Source: Pseudomonas reinekei
GTDB lineage: Bacteria; Pseudomonadota; Gammaproteobacteria; Pseudomonadales; Pseudomonadaceae
Length of the DNA: 64,000 bases
Reading direction: 5' to 3'
NCBI RefSeq assembly: GCF_001945365.1
Contig: NZ_MSTQ01000001.1
Coordinates: forward strand, 1 to 64,000
Position numbers and translations under genes: made by a program. Below the pieces are notes generated by a model. The model was not told where the DNA came from and ran no database searches. It was given only the letters and a program-made list of their open reading frames with translations. Each line of letters opens with the position of its first letter. The first letter of the stretch is position 1. This document shows, in pieces, positions 16,791 to 25,453 of this stretch.

Positions 16791-17891
16791 TTACTCGTGA
16801 TGTTTCAGGGCCGAGCACGCGCCGCATTTGGCGCAGCCGGCGTTGATGTTATCCGAGTGCAGGCCGTGCTTGCGCAGGCTGGCGCCAATTCGCGGGTAGA
16901 GCCGCTGCATGAAGGCGCTGTCGGGCTTGGGGTGATGGGCCAGTGGGGTACCGTCGATGGGCACGAACGGCACAACAAAGGGATAAACGCCGGCGCGGGC
17001 GAGGCGCTCGCTCATCTGCACAATTGCCTCTTCGCTGTCACCCAGCCCGGCAAGAATGTAGGTACTGACCTGACCGCGGCCGAATACGTTGACAGCGGCT
17101 TCAAAGGCGCTGAAGTAGCGCTCCAGGGGCACTTGAGCCTTGCCAGGCATGATGCGTTGACGCACGGCATCAGTGACCGACTCCAGATGCATGCCCAGCG
17201 ATACCACGCCACTGTCCTTGAGCCGCATGAACCAGGCATCGTCATCTGGCGGCTCGCACTGTGCCTGGATCGGCAGATCGACAGCGGCGGTGACGGCCGC
17301 CGCCGACTCACACAGAATGGCGGCTCCGCGATCGGACGTCAGCGGCGTACCCGTGGTCATGACCATATGCTTGACGCCGTCGAGTTCCACCGCCGCCTTG
17401 GCCACTTGCGCCAATTGCGCCGGGCGTTTACGGGCAATGGTTTTGCCTGCGGCCAGGGAGTGGCCGATGGCGCAAAACTGGCAGGCCGTGGCGGCCTCGT
17501 TCATGCGAATGCAGTGCTGTAGAACGGTCGTGGCCAGCACATCCTTGCTGTGCAAGGTGGCGATTTTCCAGTACGGCGTACCGTCTTCGGTGTTCAGGGC
17601 GTAGAAGTTAGGGATGCCCGGCAACTGCACCTGGCCCACCTGCAGTCCTTCGCGAAAGATCAGCGCCTGAGCCCCCGACGCATCAGGCACGGCGGAGTAG
17701 GGTGAGCTTTGCGACGCCTGGTTGAGCATCGGTACCATCGCGGTGTGTTCGCCCAGGGTCAGAGCCTTATGGTCAGACGGGCCGGCGCCGCCTTTACGCG
17801 TAAGGCCGTCGGCACCCTGCCAGCGCACGCCATGGCATTGCAATGCGCTCAGAAGCTGGCTGTCTGGCGGTGATGCATTCAGATTATTCAT
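16791..17891 (-). CDS. nitD: Nit1C radical SAM protein (MSMEG_0568 family)
   Basis: A 366-aa radical-SAM-type protein. The iron-sulfur cysteines appear as C127-X9-C137-X2-C140 ([18 protein letters not shown]), a wide spacing compared with the common CX3CX2C. A second cysteine group, [11 protein letters not shown], lies at the C-terminus and may hold an auxiliary cluster. Radical SAM enzymes use a 5'-deoxyadenosyl radical; the reaction here is unknown. ATG 17891 overlaps the nitrilase stop (ATGAATAA). Confidence 0.87.
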   Translation of the reverse strand: MNNLNASPPDSQLLSALQCHGVRWQGADGLTRKGGAGPSDHKALTLGEHTAMVPMLNQASQSSPYSAVPDASGAQALIFREGLQVGQVQLPGIPNFYALNTEDGTPYWKIATLHSKDVLATTVLQHCIRMNEAATACQFCAIGHSLAAGKTIARKRPAQLAQVAKAAVELDGVKHMVMTTGTPLTSDRGAAILCESAAAVTAAVDLPIQAQCEPPDDDAWFMRLKDSGVVSLGMHLESVTDAVRQRIMPGKAQVPLERYFSAFEAAVNVFGRGQVSTYILAGLGDSEEAIVQMSERLARAGVYPFVVPFVPIDGTPLAHHPKPDSAFMQRLYPRIGASLRKHGLHSDNINAGCAKCGACSALKHHE

Positions 17892-18839
17892 GGAGGGCGT
17901 CCTCGACGCTTTCCCGCCGCTCTTGCACATGTGCCGTGACGCGACGGTCAATCAATAGGCTGAGCAACTCGGGGCGGCTGTAATGACCCACCGAATCCAT
18001 CATGCGTTTGCGTTTGTTGATCAGCGCGAAGTCGAGATCAGCGATGATCACGCCTTCGCCAGTACACAAAGGTTCGCCCAGCAATTTCCCTTCTGGCGAG
18101 ACAATGGCGGTGAAGCAGCCACCGGAAATCGGTTCGACGGCACAGCCGGTGTCGGCCATGATCTGCGCCTGCTGCTCGGGATCCAGCCACGCCGTGGCGT
18201 TAACCACAAAACAACCGGACTCCAGCGCATGGTGGCGGATGGTGACCTCGATCTGGTCAGCGAAGATCTGCCCGACCAGTGAGCCGGGGAACATCGCGGC
18301 ATGGATTTGTTCGCCGTCGGCCATCAGCGCATAACGCGCCAGCGGGTTGTAATGTTCCCAGCAGGCCAGCGCGCCGATGCGACCGACTGCACTGCCGGTG
18401 GCGCGCAACCCTGAGCCATCGCCTTGCCCCCAGACCATGCGCTCGTGATAGGTGGGGGTGATTTTACGGCGATGCTGGATCAGCGTGCCGTCAGCGTCGA
18501 ACAGCAGTTGGGCGTTATAGAGCGTGCCGCCATCCCGCTCGTTGACGCCAATGCAGGCAACGATACCGGCTTCGCGGCACGCTGCGCCTATTTGCCGAGT
18601 GACATCGGAGGGCACGATGACCGCTTGCTCAAGCAGGCGCAGATGCTCCTGCCCATGGCGAAGGGCGGTTGCACAAAAGAAAAGTAAGGGTAGTAAGGCA
18701 CCACGGTTTCCGGGAACACCGCGAACTGAACGCCCTTGCGACCCAAGTCCAGGAGCGTGTCACACAGTTTGGTGACCGTGGCTTCACGGGAATACAACAC
18801 CGGACTGAACTGGACGGCTGCGGCGCGAATGGTAGGCAT
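17884..18839 (-). pseudogene. nitC: Nit1C nitrilase (Nit6803 type), frameshifted
   Basis: Together two frames encode a complete ~317-aa nitrilase. Frame 1 starts at ATG 18839 ([17 protein letters not shown]) and carries the catalytic Glu in [11 protein letters not shown]. It goes out of frame at 18649-18650, where one base is missing after ATGGGC. Frame 2 continues with [17 protein letters not shown] and carries the catalytic Lys ([16 protein letters not shown]) and Cys ([14 protein letters not shown]). Nothing else is damaged. Nitrilases convert nitriles to acid plus ammonia; NitC-type enzymes act on nitriles formed from cyanide. The lesion is either a recent mutation or a sequencing error. 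Confidence 0.85.
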
Positions 18840-18945
18840 GTCATGGGATCCTGTCAGGGATGATCGACGTTTCAATGGCCTTGAGCGTTCGGTGTCGGCG
18901 ATGGCAAGGAAGGTTGCCATCGCACGCTCCTTTCAGAAGGGGGCG

Positions 18946-19428
18946 TCAAGCCGTCCAGGTATCAATGATCATGGCGCCCTCACGACGCATCAGCAGGCGA
19001 AGGTCCATGACGTCCAGCGGGTTGATGGGGCGGATGCCTTCGATCAAGGCTTTCTCGGTTTGGCCATACAAGGCTTGAAGGGCGAAGCGACAGGCGTATA
19101 CCTCACCGCCTTCGGACATGAACGCCTTGATCTGGTTGTTGACGGCCAGATGCCCAGGGAAGGCTTCGGCGCCCAGCGTCGGAAAACCCCGCTGCACGCC
19201 CAGTTGCACGCCAGGCCCGTAGAGCAGGATCTTGGTTTCGAAGCCTTTGCGCAGGAGGCGTTTGGCTTGCAGCATATTGACCAGGCCAATGGAGCCTTCA
19301 AAGGCGATGGTATGAAACGTCAGCAAGGCTTTTTCGCCGGGTTCGGCTTTGACGTCCTCGAACACTTTCTCCTCGTAATTGACCAGAAAGTCACCGTCCT
19401 GATAGTGGGCAATTTCTACATTTGGCAT
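18946..19428 (-). CDS. nitB: Nit1C first-gene protein (MSMEG_0572/sll0783 family)
   Basis: A 160-aa soluble protein of the sll0783/MSMEG_0572 nitrogen-starvation-response family. It has a DsrE-like alpha/beta pattern with [20 protein letters not shown] in the centre. It is the first gene of the minus-strand nit operon, with a GGAG ribosome-binding site seven bases before ATG 19428 and a sigma54 promoter 68 bp upstream of the start codon. 106 bp separate it from nitC. In cyanobacteria the homologue is strongly induced on nitrogen depletion; its molecular role is unknown. Confidence 0.87.
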   Translation of the reverse strand: MPNVEIAHYQDGDFLVNYEEKVFEDVKAEPGEKALLTFHTIAFEGSIGLVNMLQAKRLLRKGFETKILLYGPGVQLGVQRGFPTLGAEAFPGHLAVNNQIKAFMSEGGEVYACRFALQALYGQTEKALIEGIRPINPLDVMDLRLLMRREGAMIIDTWTA

Positions 19429-19495
19429 GTCTTACTCCGCTGTGCTGAGGGGCTGTCATCGACGGCCGGAATCGGCGAGTCGTCGAGAGACAGAT

Positions 19496-19512
19496 AGCGA
19501 AGGGCGTGCCAG
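19496..19512 (-). promoter_or_regulatory. sigma54 (-24/-12) promoter of the nit operon
   Basis: On the minus strand the sequence is CTGGCACGCCCTTCGCT. GG and GC are separated by exactly 10 bases, and only one base departs from the YTGGCACG-N4-TTGCW consensus (TCGC for TTGC). Transcription would start near 19485, leaving a ~57-base leader before nitB. The divergent gene encodes a sigma54-dependent activator. Confidence 0.85.
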
Positions 19513-19629
19513 TTGGTTCATGGCAACTTGGTGATCTTTTATCTGACTGATAAATATAGATATTTATTTTTTATCGATAAATAAAGGATCAGTTCTGGCT
19601 GGACAGAACACTACTTAATTACGTAGATA

Positions 19630-19643
19630 TACGAATGTTCGTG
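19630..19643. promoter_or_regulatory. Activator-binding dyad A
   Basis: TACGAATGTTCGTG matches the consensus TACGRRATTTCGTA at 11 of 14 positions. The centre is about 140 bp upstream of the sigma54 -12 element. Confidence 0.5.
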
Positions 19644-19651
19644 ATGCGTTT

Positions 19652-19665
19652 AACGAGATTTCGTA
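19652..19665. promoter_or_regulatory. Activator-binding dyad B
   Basis: AACGAGATTTCGTA, 13 of 14 against TACGRRATTTCGTA. Its centre is 22 bp from dyad A, about two helical turns, so dimers could bind on one face of the DNA. Confidence 0.65.
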
Positions 19666-19733
19666 GTTTTGGATCGAGCTTGAACTGAGAGGTGAACTGG
19701 TTTTTTAAGCGCAAACCGGGACTATTTGTGGGT

Positions 19734-19747
19734 TACGAAATTCCGTA
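19734..19747. promoter_or_regulatory. Activator-binding dyad C
   Basis: TACGAAATTCCGTA, which read on the other strand is TACGGAATTTCGTA and matches the consensus perfectly. Its centre is 82 bp from dyad B (eight turns) and 41 bp from dyad D (four turns). Confidence 0.65.
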
Positions 19748-19774
19748 TAAATGAACCTGGTCACACCTTGTAAT

Positions 19775-19788
19775 TACGGGATTTCGTA
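19775..19788. promoter_or_regulatory. Activator-binding dyad D, abutting the activator start codon
   Basis: TACGGGATTTCGTA matches the consensus perfectly and ends three bases before the activator's ATG at 19792. Binding there should block the regulator's own expression (autorepression), and it also occupies the position where the ribosome-binding site would be. Confidence 0.65.
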
Positions 19789-19791
19789 GGC

Positions 19792-21684
19792 ATGCGCGAC
19801 ACTGACTCCTTAGACGGCTGGACGGACCTGGCCTATCCCTCACGCCACATGGTATTCGAGCACTGTGCCGAGGCCATTGCGCTACTGGACCCTTATAACG
19901 ATCGCTTCGTGGACTTGAACATTGCGGCCTGCCAACTGCTGAGCTACCCGCGCCAGGAGCTGCTGGAGTTTCCCGTCAGCAAGCTGTTCGGTCACCAATT
20001 GGCGGACCTGATCGTGTTCACTCAGGCGGTCATGGACAAAGGGCGGGGCTGGACCGATGAGCTGCGTTGCAATTGCAAGAGCGGCGAGCGGATCGAGTTG
20101 GAAATCTCCGCCACCCGCCTGGTGGTCAAGGGCGTACAGCAACTGATACTGGTGCTGCGTGAAAAGAGCCAGCAGCGCTACCAGCGCGATCAGGCTGAAA
20201 CCGAACGCACCATGCGTGGCGGCCTTATCGAGTGGCGCAATATCCTGAACCTGTTCAAGGAGACTGAACGTGACAAGCAACTACTGCTCAGTTCGGTGGG
20301 TGATGGCATCTACAGCATCGACAGCGATGGGCTAGCGACCTTTGTCAACCCAGCGGGTGCCCGCATGCTGGGCTGGGCCCCCGAAGAGATGATCGGCAAG
20401 AACATCCATCGCATCCATCACCATACGCATGCCGATGGCGCCCACTATCCGGTGGAGGACTGTCCGATCTACAAGGCCGTGCATGACGGCATGGTGCATG
20501 AGGGGCGGCAAGAGGTGTTCTGGCGGCGCGATGGCACCTCATTTGCGGTGGAGTTCACCAGTACGCCGGTGATCAGTGACAGCCGAATCATCGGAGCGGT
20601 GGTGGTATTTCGCGATATCACCGAACGGCGCACCACCGAATTGCAGTTGCAGAACGCGCTGGTTGAACTGAAAACCCTGAAGCAGCGACTCGAAGAGCAG
20701 AACGCCTACCTGCAGGAAGAAATTCATATTGAGCACAACTATCGCGATATCGTCGGGCAGAGCGAGCCGATTCTGAAGATCGTCCAACAGATAAATGTCG
20801 TCGGCCCCACCGATGCCAACGTATTGATCCATGGTGAATCAGGCACCGGTAAAGAACTCATCGCCCGGGCCATTCACCAGGCCAGCAAGCGTCGGGATCA
20901 GCCGCTGATTCGTGTCAATTGTGCGGCTATACCGGCAGAACTGTTTGAAAGCGAATTTTTTGGCCATTTGCGTGGAGCGTTCACCGGCGCAGTACGTGAT
21001 CGTGTCGGTCGCTTCGAGCTGGCCAACGGCGGCACCTTGTTTCTGGATGAAATCGGTGAGATTCCCCTGGAGTTACAAAGCAAACTCCTGCGTGTATTGC
21101 AGGAAGGGCAGTTCGAGCGTGTCGGTGAGGAGCGAACCCGCAGTGTGGATGTACGGATCATTGCCGCCACCAACCGCGATTTACGTGCGGAAGTGCAAGC
21201 CAAGCGCTTTCGTGAAGACCTTTTTTTCCGGCTGAATGTATTTCCCGTTCACTCACCGAGCCTGCGTGAGCGCCGTGCCGATGTCCCATTGTTGGCCTTG
21301 CATTTTCTCCATCTCATCGGTGCCCGCTTGAACATGCCCGGTCATCGCTTGAATAAAGGGGACATGGCGCGCCTGCAGGCTTACGAATGGCCAGGCAATA
21401 TCCGCGAACTGCAGAACGTCATCGAGCGCGCGTTGATTACAGCGACCGGAGCGGAACTGAACATAGACCTGCCCAACACCGCGACGACTGAGCAAGTGGC
21501 AGTGGCGCAGGTCAGTGAACGGATCATGACCGAGCAGGAGCTACGTACACTTGAGCGGGATAATTTGAGCGCCGCAATGGCGGTCTGTGGCGGCAAGATG
21601 TTCGGCAAGGATGGTGCAGCCCAGTTGCTGGGGATCAAGCCAACGACATTGGCGTCACGCTTGAAAAAAATGGGGCTCGATTGA
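19792..21684 (+). CDS. nitA: sigma54-dependent activator with two PAS domains (Nit1C regulator)
   Basis: A 630-aa NtrC-class enhancer-binding protein. A first PAS-like region lies at ~20-130 and a second PAS at ~165-285 ([20 protein letters not shown]), followed by a short coiled coil. The AAA+ domain at ~325-550 has Walker A GESGTGKE (~348), the sigma54-contacting GAFTGA loop (~393) and Walker B LFLDEIGE (~417). A Fis-type helix-turn-helix closes the protein ([18 protein letters not shown]). No phosphoreceiver domain is present, so the signal is sensed directly through PAS. It is divergent from nitB, whose promoter is sigma54-type. The symbol follows usage in P. fluorescens NCIMB 11764 from memory. 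Confidence 0.88.
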   Translation: MRDTDSLDGWTDLAYPSRHMVFEHCAEAIALLDPYNDRFVDLNIAACQLLSYPRQELLEFPVSKLFGHQLADLIVFTQAVMDKGRGWTDELRCNCKSGERIELEISATRLVVKGVQQLILVLREKSQQRYQRDQAETERTMRGGLIEWRNILNLFKETERDKQLLLSSVGDGIYSIDSDGLATFVNPAGARMLGWAPEEMIGKNIHRIHHHTHADGAHYPVEDCPIYKAVHDGMVHEGRQEVFWRRDGTSFAVEFTSTPVISDSRIIGAVVVFRDITERRTTELQLQNALVELKTLKQRLEEQNAYLQEEIHIEHNYRDIVGQSEPILKIVQQINVVGPTDANVLIHGESGTGKELIARAIHQASKRRDQPLIRVNCAAIPAELFESEFFGHLRGAFTGAVRDRVGRFELANGGTLFLDEIGEIPLELQSKLLRVLQEGQFERVGEERTRSVDVRIIAATNRDLRAEVQAKRFREDLFFRLNVFPVHSPSLRERRADVPLLALHFLHLIGARLNMPGHRLNKGDMARLQAYEWPGNIRELQNVIERALITATGAELNIDLPNTATTEQVAVAQVSERIMTEQELRTLERDNLSAAMAVCGGKMFGKDGAAQLLGIKPTTLASRLKKMGLD

Positions 21685-21693
21685 TCAAAAAAA

Positions 21694-21719
21694 TGCTCCG
21701 AACCTTTCGATTCGGAGCA
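21694..21719 (-). terminator. Rho-independent terminator of the minus-strand catabolic operon
   Basis: Perfect nine-base stem TGCTCCGAA / TTCGGAGCA with an 8-base loop. On the minus strand it is followed by seven T residues (complement of 21687-21693). It lies between the convergent activator gene and the hydrolase-like gene and terminates the operon reading leftwards. Confidence 0.8.
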
Positions 21720-21762
21720 CTCATTCAAACTTACGAAAACACGCTCGATGCGCTTTTGCGCT

Positions 21763-22650
21763 CTACAGCTTGCGGGCGTACTGCGCCTTGGCAAACGCGG
21801 CGATTGCATCCGCCATCGCCTTGGGTTGTTCCGGAGCCATGGCATGGCCGGCATTTTTCAATACCACCACCTGGACCCGGTCGCCGAGCATGCTTTTGAG
21901 CACGCCTGAGAAACGCCGTGGAGCCACAGTGTCTGCCTCGCCCTGCAAATCGAGAATCGGCGCACTGCCGGCGGCGAAGTAGTCGTCCACCGGGGTGATG
22001 TTGCGCGCATGGCCTTCGGCATCGTGGGTCGCCTGGTGCCAGCCGCCCAGCCATACCTTGGGGTCGTTGCCGGGGGCAAAGAATGCCTTGCGCAGATAGA
22101 TAAGGCGTTGTTCTTCGGAAAGCGACATATCGCCCGCGCCGTCGATGGCCTGACGCATCTCTGCGTTGATGGGTTTTTCAGTGGAGCCTGGCGGAACCTT
22201 GCCAGCGGACGCAGCAGCCATGACCACGCCGCGCACCAAATCGGGACGATCCGCCGCGAGCATGCGCGCCGCGAAATTGCCCCAGGCATGACCGACCACC
22301 ACGATGGGGCCTTTATTTTCATGCTCGACCACCGCCGCGACGTCACGGGCAAAGTCGTGCACGGTCAGGTTTTCCATCGGCCCTTTGCTTTGCCCTATGC
22401 CCCGTGGCTCCGGCCTGACCACACGGAATCCGTCGGCCTGGAGATAATCGGCGACCTGATCATAATCGCGACCCGAGCGACCCAGCGAGGGCAACATCAC
22501 AATCACCGGCCCGGTACCTTGGGCATTGACCTCGATTTGTACATTGTCGTAGCGAACCAGCTCTTGCTTCAGTGGAGCACCAGCGGCCATCGCAACGGCA
22601 GAAGCCAGGCCAAAGGTGGCTCCGAGTAGAAGACGCGAGACTATTTTCAT
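21763..22650 (-). CDS. Secreted alpha/beta-hydrolase-fold protein lacking the nucleophile Ser (paralog 2)
   Basis: A 295-aa protein with a signal peptide (MKIVSRLLLGATFGLASAVA...). The nucleophile elbow is GHAWG, so Ala122 replaces Ser, exactly as in the paralog at 12641-13519. The candidate acid (LQGEADTVAP) and the base His (NAGHAMAPEQP) are present. It is the last gene of a seven-gene operon. Its ATG overlaps the stop of the binding-protein gene by one base, so the two products probably work together in the periplasm. Confidence 0.8.
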   Translation of the reverse strand: MKIVSRLLLGATFGLASAVAMAAGAPLKQELVRYDNVQIEVNAQGTGPVIVMLPSLGRSGRDYDQVADYLQADGFRVVRPEPRGIGQSKGPMENLTVHDFARDVAAVVEHENKGPIVVVGHAWGNFAARMLAADRPDLVRGVVMAAASAGKVPPGSTEKPINAEMRQAIDGAGDMSLSEEQRLIYLRKAFFAPGNDPKVWLGGWHQATHDAEGHARNITPVDDYFAAGSAPILDLQGEADTVAPRRFSGVLKSMLGDRVQVVVLKNAGHAMAPEQPKAMADAIAAFAKAQYARKL

Positions 22651-23459
22651 TATTTGGACTCCTGGGTATTCGCGTTTTTCGCTGGCTCAAGGCCGCTCTC
22701 TTCAAGCAGACGGCGTGCCGCTGGGCTGTTGAGAAAGGCAATGAATTCACGCGCAGGCAGCGCATTTTGGGTTTGGTGTGCAACGGTGGCGCAGAAACGG
22801 CTGACTTTCTGCACCTCCTCTGGCAGCGGGCCCAGGAAATCGACACCGGGGGTGACTTTCAATTCGCTAATCTGTTGCATGCCGATATCCGCATCTCCCC
22901 TGGCCAGGGCTGTGCCTACCAGTTCCTTGCCGGCGATTTCGACGGTCTTGTTTTTCACTTGATCGCTGATACCCAAACGCTGGAACAGCTCGGTGCGGAT
23001 GTATACGCCGCTTGCGCCCTGGGAATAAGCGATTTTGTCAGCGTTCAGCAGGGCTGCTTTCAACGCCGCGACGCTTGAGACATCCGGCTTCGCTTTGCCG
23101 TGAGGTACGCCAACACCAATGCGTGAATCCGCGATTTCGCGGCGGGTCGTCATGTCGAAGGCGCCGGTGGCCGAGAGCAGTTCCAGGGTTTCGTCGGCCA
23201 TGATCGCCAGGTCCATCGGCTCTTTATGCCTGATGCGCTCTGGAATGGATTCCGGTGAGGTGCCCATCGAAGGCCCCCAACTGAAACTCAGGGTGTTGCC
23301 GCTGGCTTTTTCATAGGCCGGTTGAAGGTGTTCCATGGCGCCCCGGAGTGCGCCACTGGCAATGACCTTCAGCTCGGCCGCTTCGCCTAACTGAGAGAAA
23401 CCGAGCAAGCTGACCAGGCCGGTGGTCACTAACATCGGGGCAGATCTTGTTTTTTTCAT
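22650..23459 (-). CDS. Periplasmic substrate-binding protein, ModA-like
   Basis: A 269-aa protein with a Sec signal peptide (cleavage near GEAA, ~residue 28). A type-2 periplasmic binding fold of the ModA/SBP_bac_11 class follows, starting ELKVIASGALRGAMEHLQPA. No modB or modC genes are nearby, so it is an orphan binding protein. It is translationally linked to the hydrolase-like protein downstream. It may bind an organic anion for sensing or delivery; a role in molybdate uptake is unlikely in this context. Confidence 0.75.
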   Translation of the reverse strand: MKKTRSAPMLVTTGLVSLLGFSQLGEAAELKVIASGALRGAMEHLQPAYEKASGNTLSFSWGPSMGTSPESIPERIRHKEPMDLAIMADETLELLSATGAFDMTTRREIADSRIGVGVPHGKAKPDVSSVAALKAALLNADKIAYSQGASGVYIRTELFQRLGISDQVKNKTVEIAGKELVGTALARGDADIGMQQISELKVTPGVDFLGPLPEEVQKVSRFCATVAHQTQNALPAREFIAFLNSPAARRLLEESGLEPAKNANTQESK

Positions 23460-23489
23460 GGTGCTACCTTCTCTATTTAGGCGCTCGTT

Positions 23490-24425
23490 TCAAGCGCCAC
23501 GGGTGTTGACGAACAACGCATACAGCGAAGTGGTTGAGGCCATCAGCAGACGATTACCGCGAGGCCCGCCGAAGCACAAATTGGCGCAGCGCTCCGGCAA
23601 GTCGATATGCCCGATGGCGCTGCCGTCGGGGGCGAAGATGCGCACGCCATCCATGCCTGGCTCCGGTGCGCCCCAGCCGCACCAGAGGTTGCCGTCCACG
23701 TCCACGCGTAGACCATCCGGCAGCCCGCTGCCGGCATCAATCAGCTCGCGCCTTTGGCTGAGGCAGCCCTGGCTATCGACGCTGTAGGCCACGATCCGCC
23801 GCGGATGCGCGCGGGATTCGACCAGGTAAAGGGTTTTTTCGTCTGGGGAGAAGGCGAGGCCGTTGGGGCCTTCGAGGTCTTCAGCGACGCAGTGCAGCGT
23901 GCCATCCGCATCGAGGCGATAAAGGTTGGCCGGCAGTTCCGGCGTACCTTGACGGCCCATGTAGTCGCTGATCAGGCCGAAAGGCGGATCAGTGAACCAG
24001 ATGCTGTCGTCAGACCTCACCACAATGTCATTCGGCGAATTCAGCGGTTTTCCCGCGAAGCTATCGGCAAGCACCGTGATGCTGCCGTCGTACTCGGTGC
24101 GGGTCACTCGCCGCCCGCCGTGTTCGCATACCAGCAAGCGGCCTTGACGGTCGCGCGTCATGCCATTGGCCTGGTTGGCGGGCTGGCGAAACACGCCCAG
24201 GACGCCGGTGGCCTCGTCCCAGCGCATGATGCAATCGTTGGGCAAATCGGTGAACAGCATGAAGCGTCCGTCGGCAAACCAGGCCGGGCCTTCTGCCCAG
24301 CGCAGACCACCGCCGAGACGCTCGACCTTGGCATGGGCAATACGGTAATGCGCAAATCGAGGGTCCAGTTCGCGCACCCTTGGGTCTGGCACGCGCACGC
24401 TGGGAGCCCAGGTGATATCGTTCAT
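23490..24425 (-). CDS. SMP-30/gluconolactonase-like protein
   Basis: A 311-aa six-bladed beta-propeller lactonase of the SMP-30/gluconolactonase/LRE family. Metal-ligand positions are visible as WAEGPAWF (Glu), NSPNDIVV (Asn) and GLPDGLRVD (Asp). The family hydrolyses sugar or aldonate lactones with a divalent metal. ATG 24425 is chosen from homology. The lactonase next to a LigI-like lactonase and an SDR suggests stepwise opening of oxidised ring lactones. Confidence 0.85.
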   Translation of the reverse strand: MNDITWAPSVRVPDPRVRELDPRFAHYRIAHAKVERLGGGLRWAEGPAWFADGRFMLFTDLPNDCIMRWDEATGVLGVFRQPANQANGMTRDRQGRLLVCEHGGRRVTRTEYDGSITVLADSFAGKPLNSPNDIVVRSDDSIWFTDPPFGLISDYMGRQGTPELPANLYRLDADGTLHCVAEDLEGPNGLAFSPDEKTLYLVESRAHPRRIVAYSVDSQGCLSQRRELIDAGSGLPDGLRVDVDGNLWCGWGAPEPGMDGVRIFAPDGSAIGHIDLPERCANLCFGGPRGNRLLMASTTSLYALFVNTRGA

Positions 24426-24450
24426 CTTGTCACTCCGCAAGGGGCAGACG

Positions 24451-25395
24451 TCAGGTGTAAAGGCGCGCCGGGTTATCGATCAGGACCGCCTGCTGCAGGG
24501 CAGGGCTGTCGCACACCTGGCGAATGAAGGCGAGTAGCGCGGCGTCATCAGGCACAGGCCCCTTGATGTTCGGATGCGGCCAGTCCGACCCCCAGATAGC
24601 GCGTTCCGGCGCGCACTCAAGCAGCGCACGAACCTGGTCCAGCGCCTGCGGCCAGGGGCCGGGCCGACCTTGCATGGCGCGGTCGACGCCCGATAGTTTG
24701 AGCCAGCGATTGGAATGGCCCAGCTCAGCACGCAGTTGACTCATCAACAACGGATCAACAGGCTGAGTGAGGTCCGGACGTGCCATATGATCGATGACCA
24801 ACGGCGTTTTCAGGTCGCGCCAGGCTTGTAGAAAAGGCAGTAGCGTAGGTAATTCACCATGCACCAGTACATGCCATCCAAATGGGCCGACGCGCTCAGC
24901 CAGAACGCGCAGTTTTTCAGGATCACGTGCGCCAGGCAGGTGGCCCATCAAATTGAAACGGATACCGCGTAGGCCCCCGTCATGCAGCGCCTGCAACTGC
25001 GCATCGGTGGTGGTTTCATCAATGATGCCGACACCGCGGTACGCACCTTGGCTGCTGGCAATCGCTTCCAAAATGGCAGAATGATCGGTGCCATACGGCG
25101 CGGCCTGTACCAGCACGCCGTGGCGGATGCCCAGCCGACGATGTAGTGCCAGCAGCTCGGTAAAAGGCGCCGGTTCAGGTGTATAGGCTGCATCGGCTGG
25201 TAGAGGGAACTGAGCCCAAGGGCCGTAGATATGGGTGTGGCAATCCCACGCGCCCCCAGGGTTGGATAAAATCGGCATGTTGGCTCCGAAAGTTTGCTCA
25301 GATGCACCGCCAACCAGGCCGATACCGGCTGCAGCGATCAGGCTGCGTTTAATGAACAGACGGCGTGCCGCCTGAACGAAAGATAGATCGTCCAT
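24451..25395 (-). CDS. Amidohydrolase-2 family lactonase (LigI-like), with Tat-like signal
   Basis: A 314-aa TIM-barrel hydrolase. The metal motif is WDCHTHIYGPW at ~45-55 and the barrel ends with WGSDWPHPN, as in 2-pyrone-4,6-dicarboxylate lactonase and galactarolactone isomerase families. Before it is a twin-arginine-like leader (ARRLFIKRSLIAAAGIGLVGG), unusual for a family that is normally cytoplasmic. It probably hydrolyses a lactone or pyrone. It sits between the SMP-30 and SDR genes in the operon. Confidence 0.8.
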   Translation of the reverse strand: MDDLSFVQAARRLFIKRSLIAAAGIGLVGGASEQTFGANMPILSNPGGAWDCHTHIYGPWAQFPLPADAAYTPEPAPFTELLALHRRLGIRHGVLVQAAPYGTDHSAILEAIASSQGAYRGVGIIDETTTDAQLQALHDGGLRGIRFNLMGHLPGARDPEKLRVLAERVGPFGWHVLVHGELPTLLPFLQAWRDLKTPLVIDHMARPDLTQPVDPLLMSQLRAELGHSNRWLKLSGVDRAMQGRPGPWPQALDQVRALLECAPERAIWGSDWPHPNIKGPVPDDAALLAFIRQVCDSPALQQAVLIDNPARLYT

Positions 25396-25453
25396 GTTCG
25401 ACTCTGATTGGTTAGGTGGGCAGGGCTGCAATCTGTGCAGCCTTTACAGTGAC

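Noticed and set aside
16770..17522. 250-aa plus-strand ORF opposite the radical SAM gene
   Set aside because: Shadow frame; the minus strand carries the cysteine motifs.
22650..23459. Molybdate transporter subunit ModA
   Set aside because: No modB/modC nearby and the gene is embedded in a catabolic operon; only the fold is similar.
25425..25453. Small GGCTGC/GCAGCC hairpin between the SDR and lactonase genes
   Set aside because: The T-run is on the wrong strand for the operon; the spacing of the genes suggests continuous transcription.
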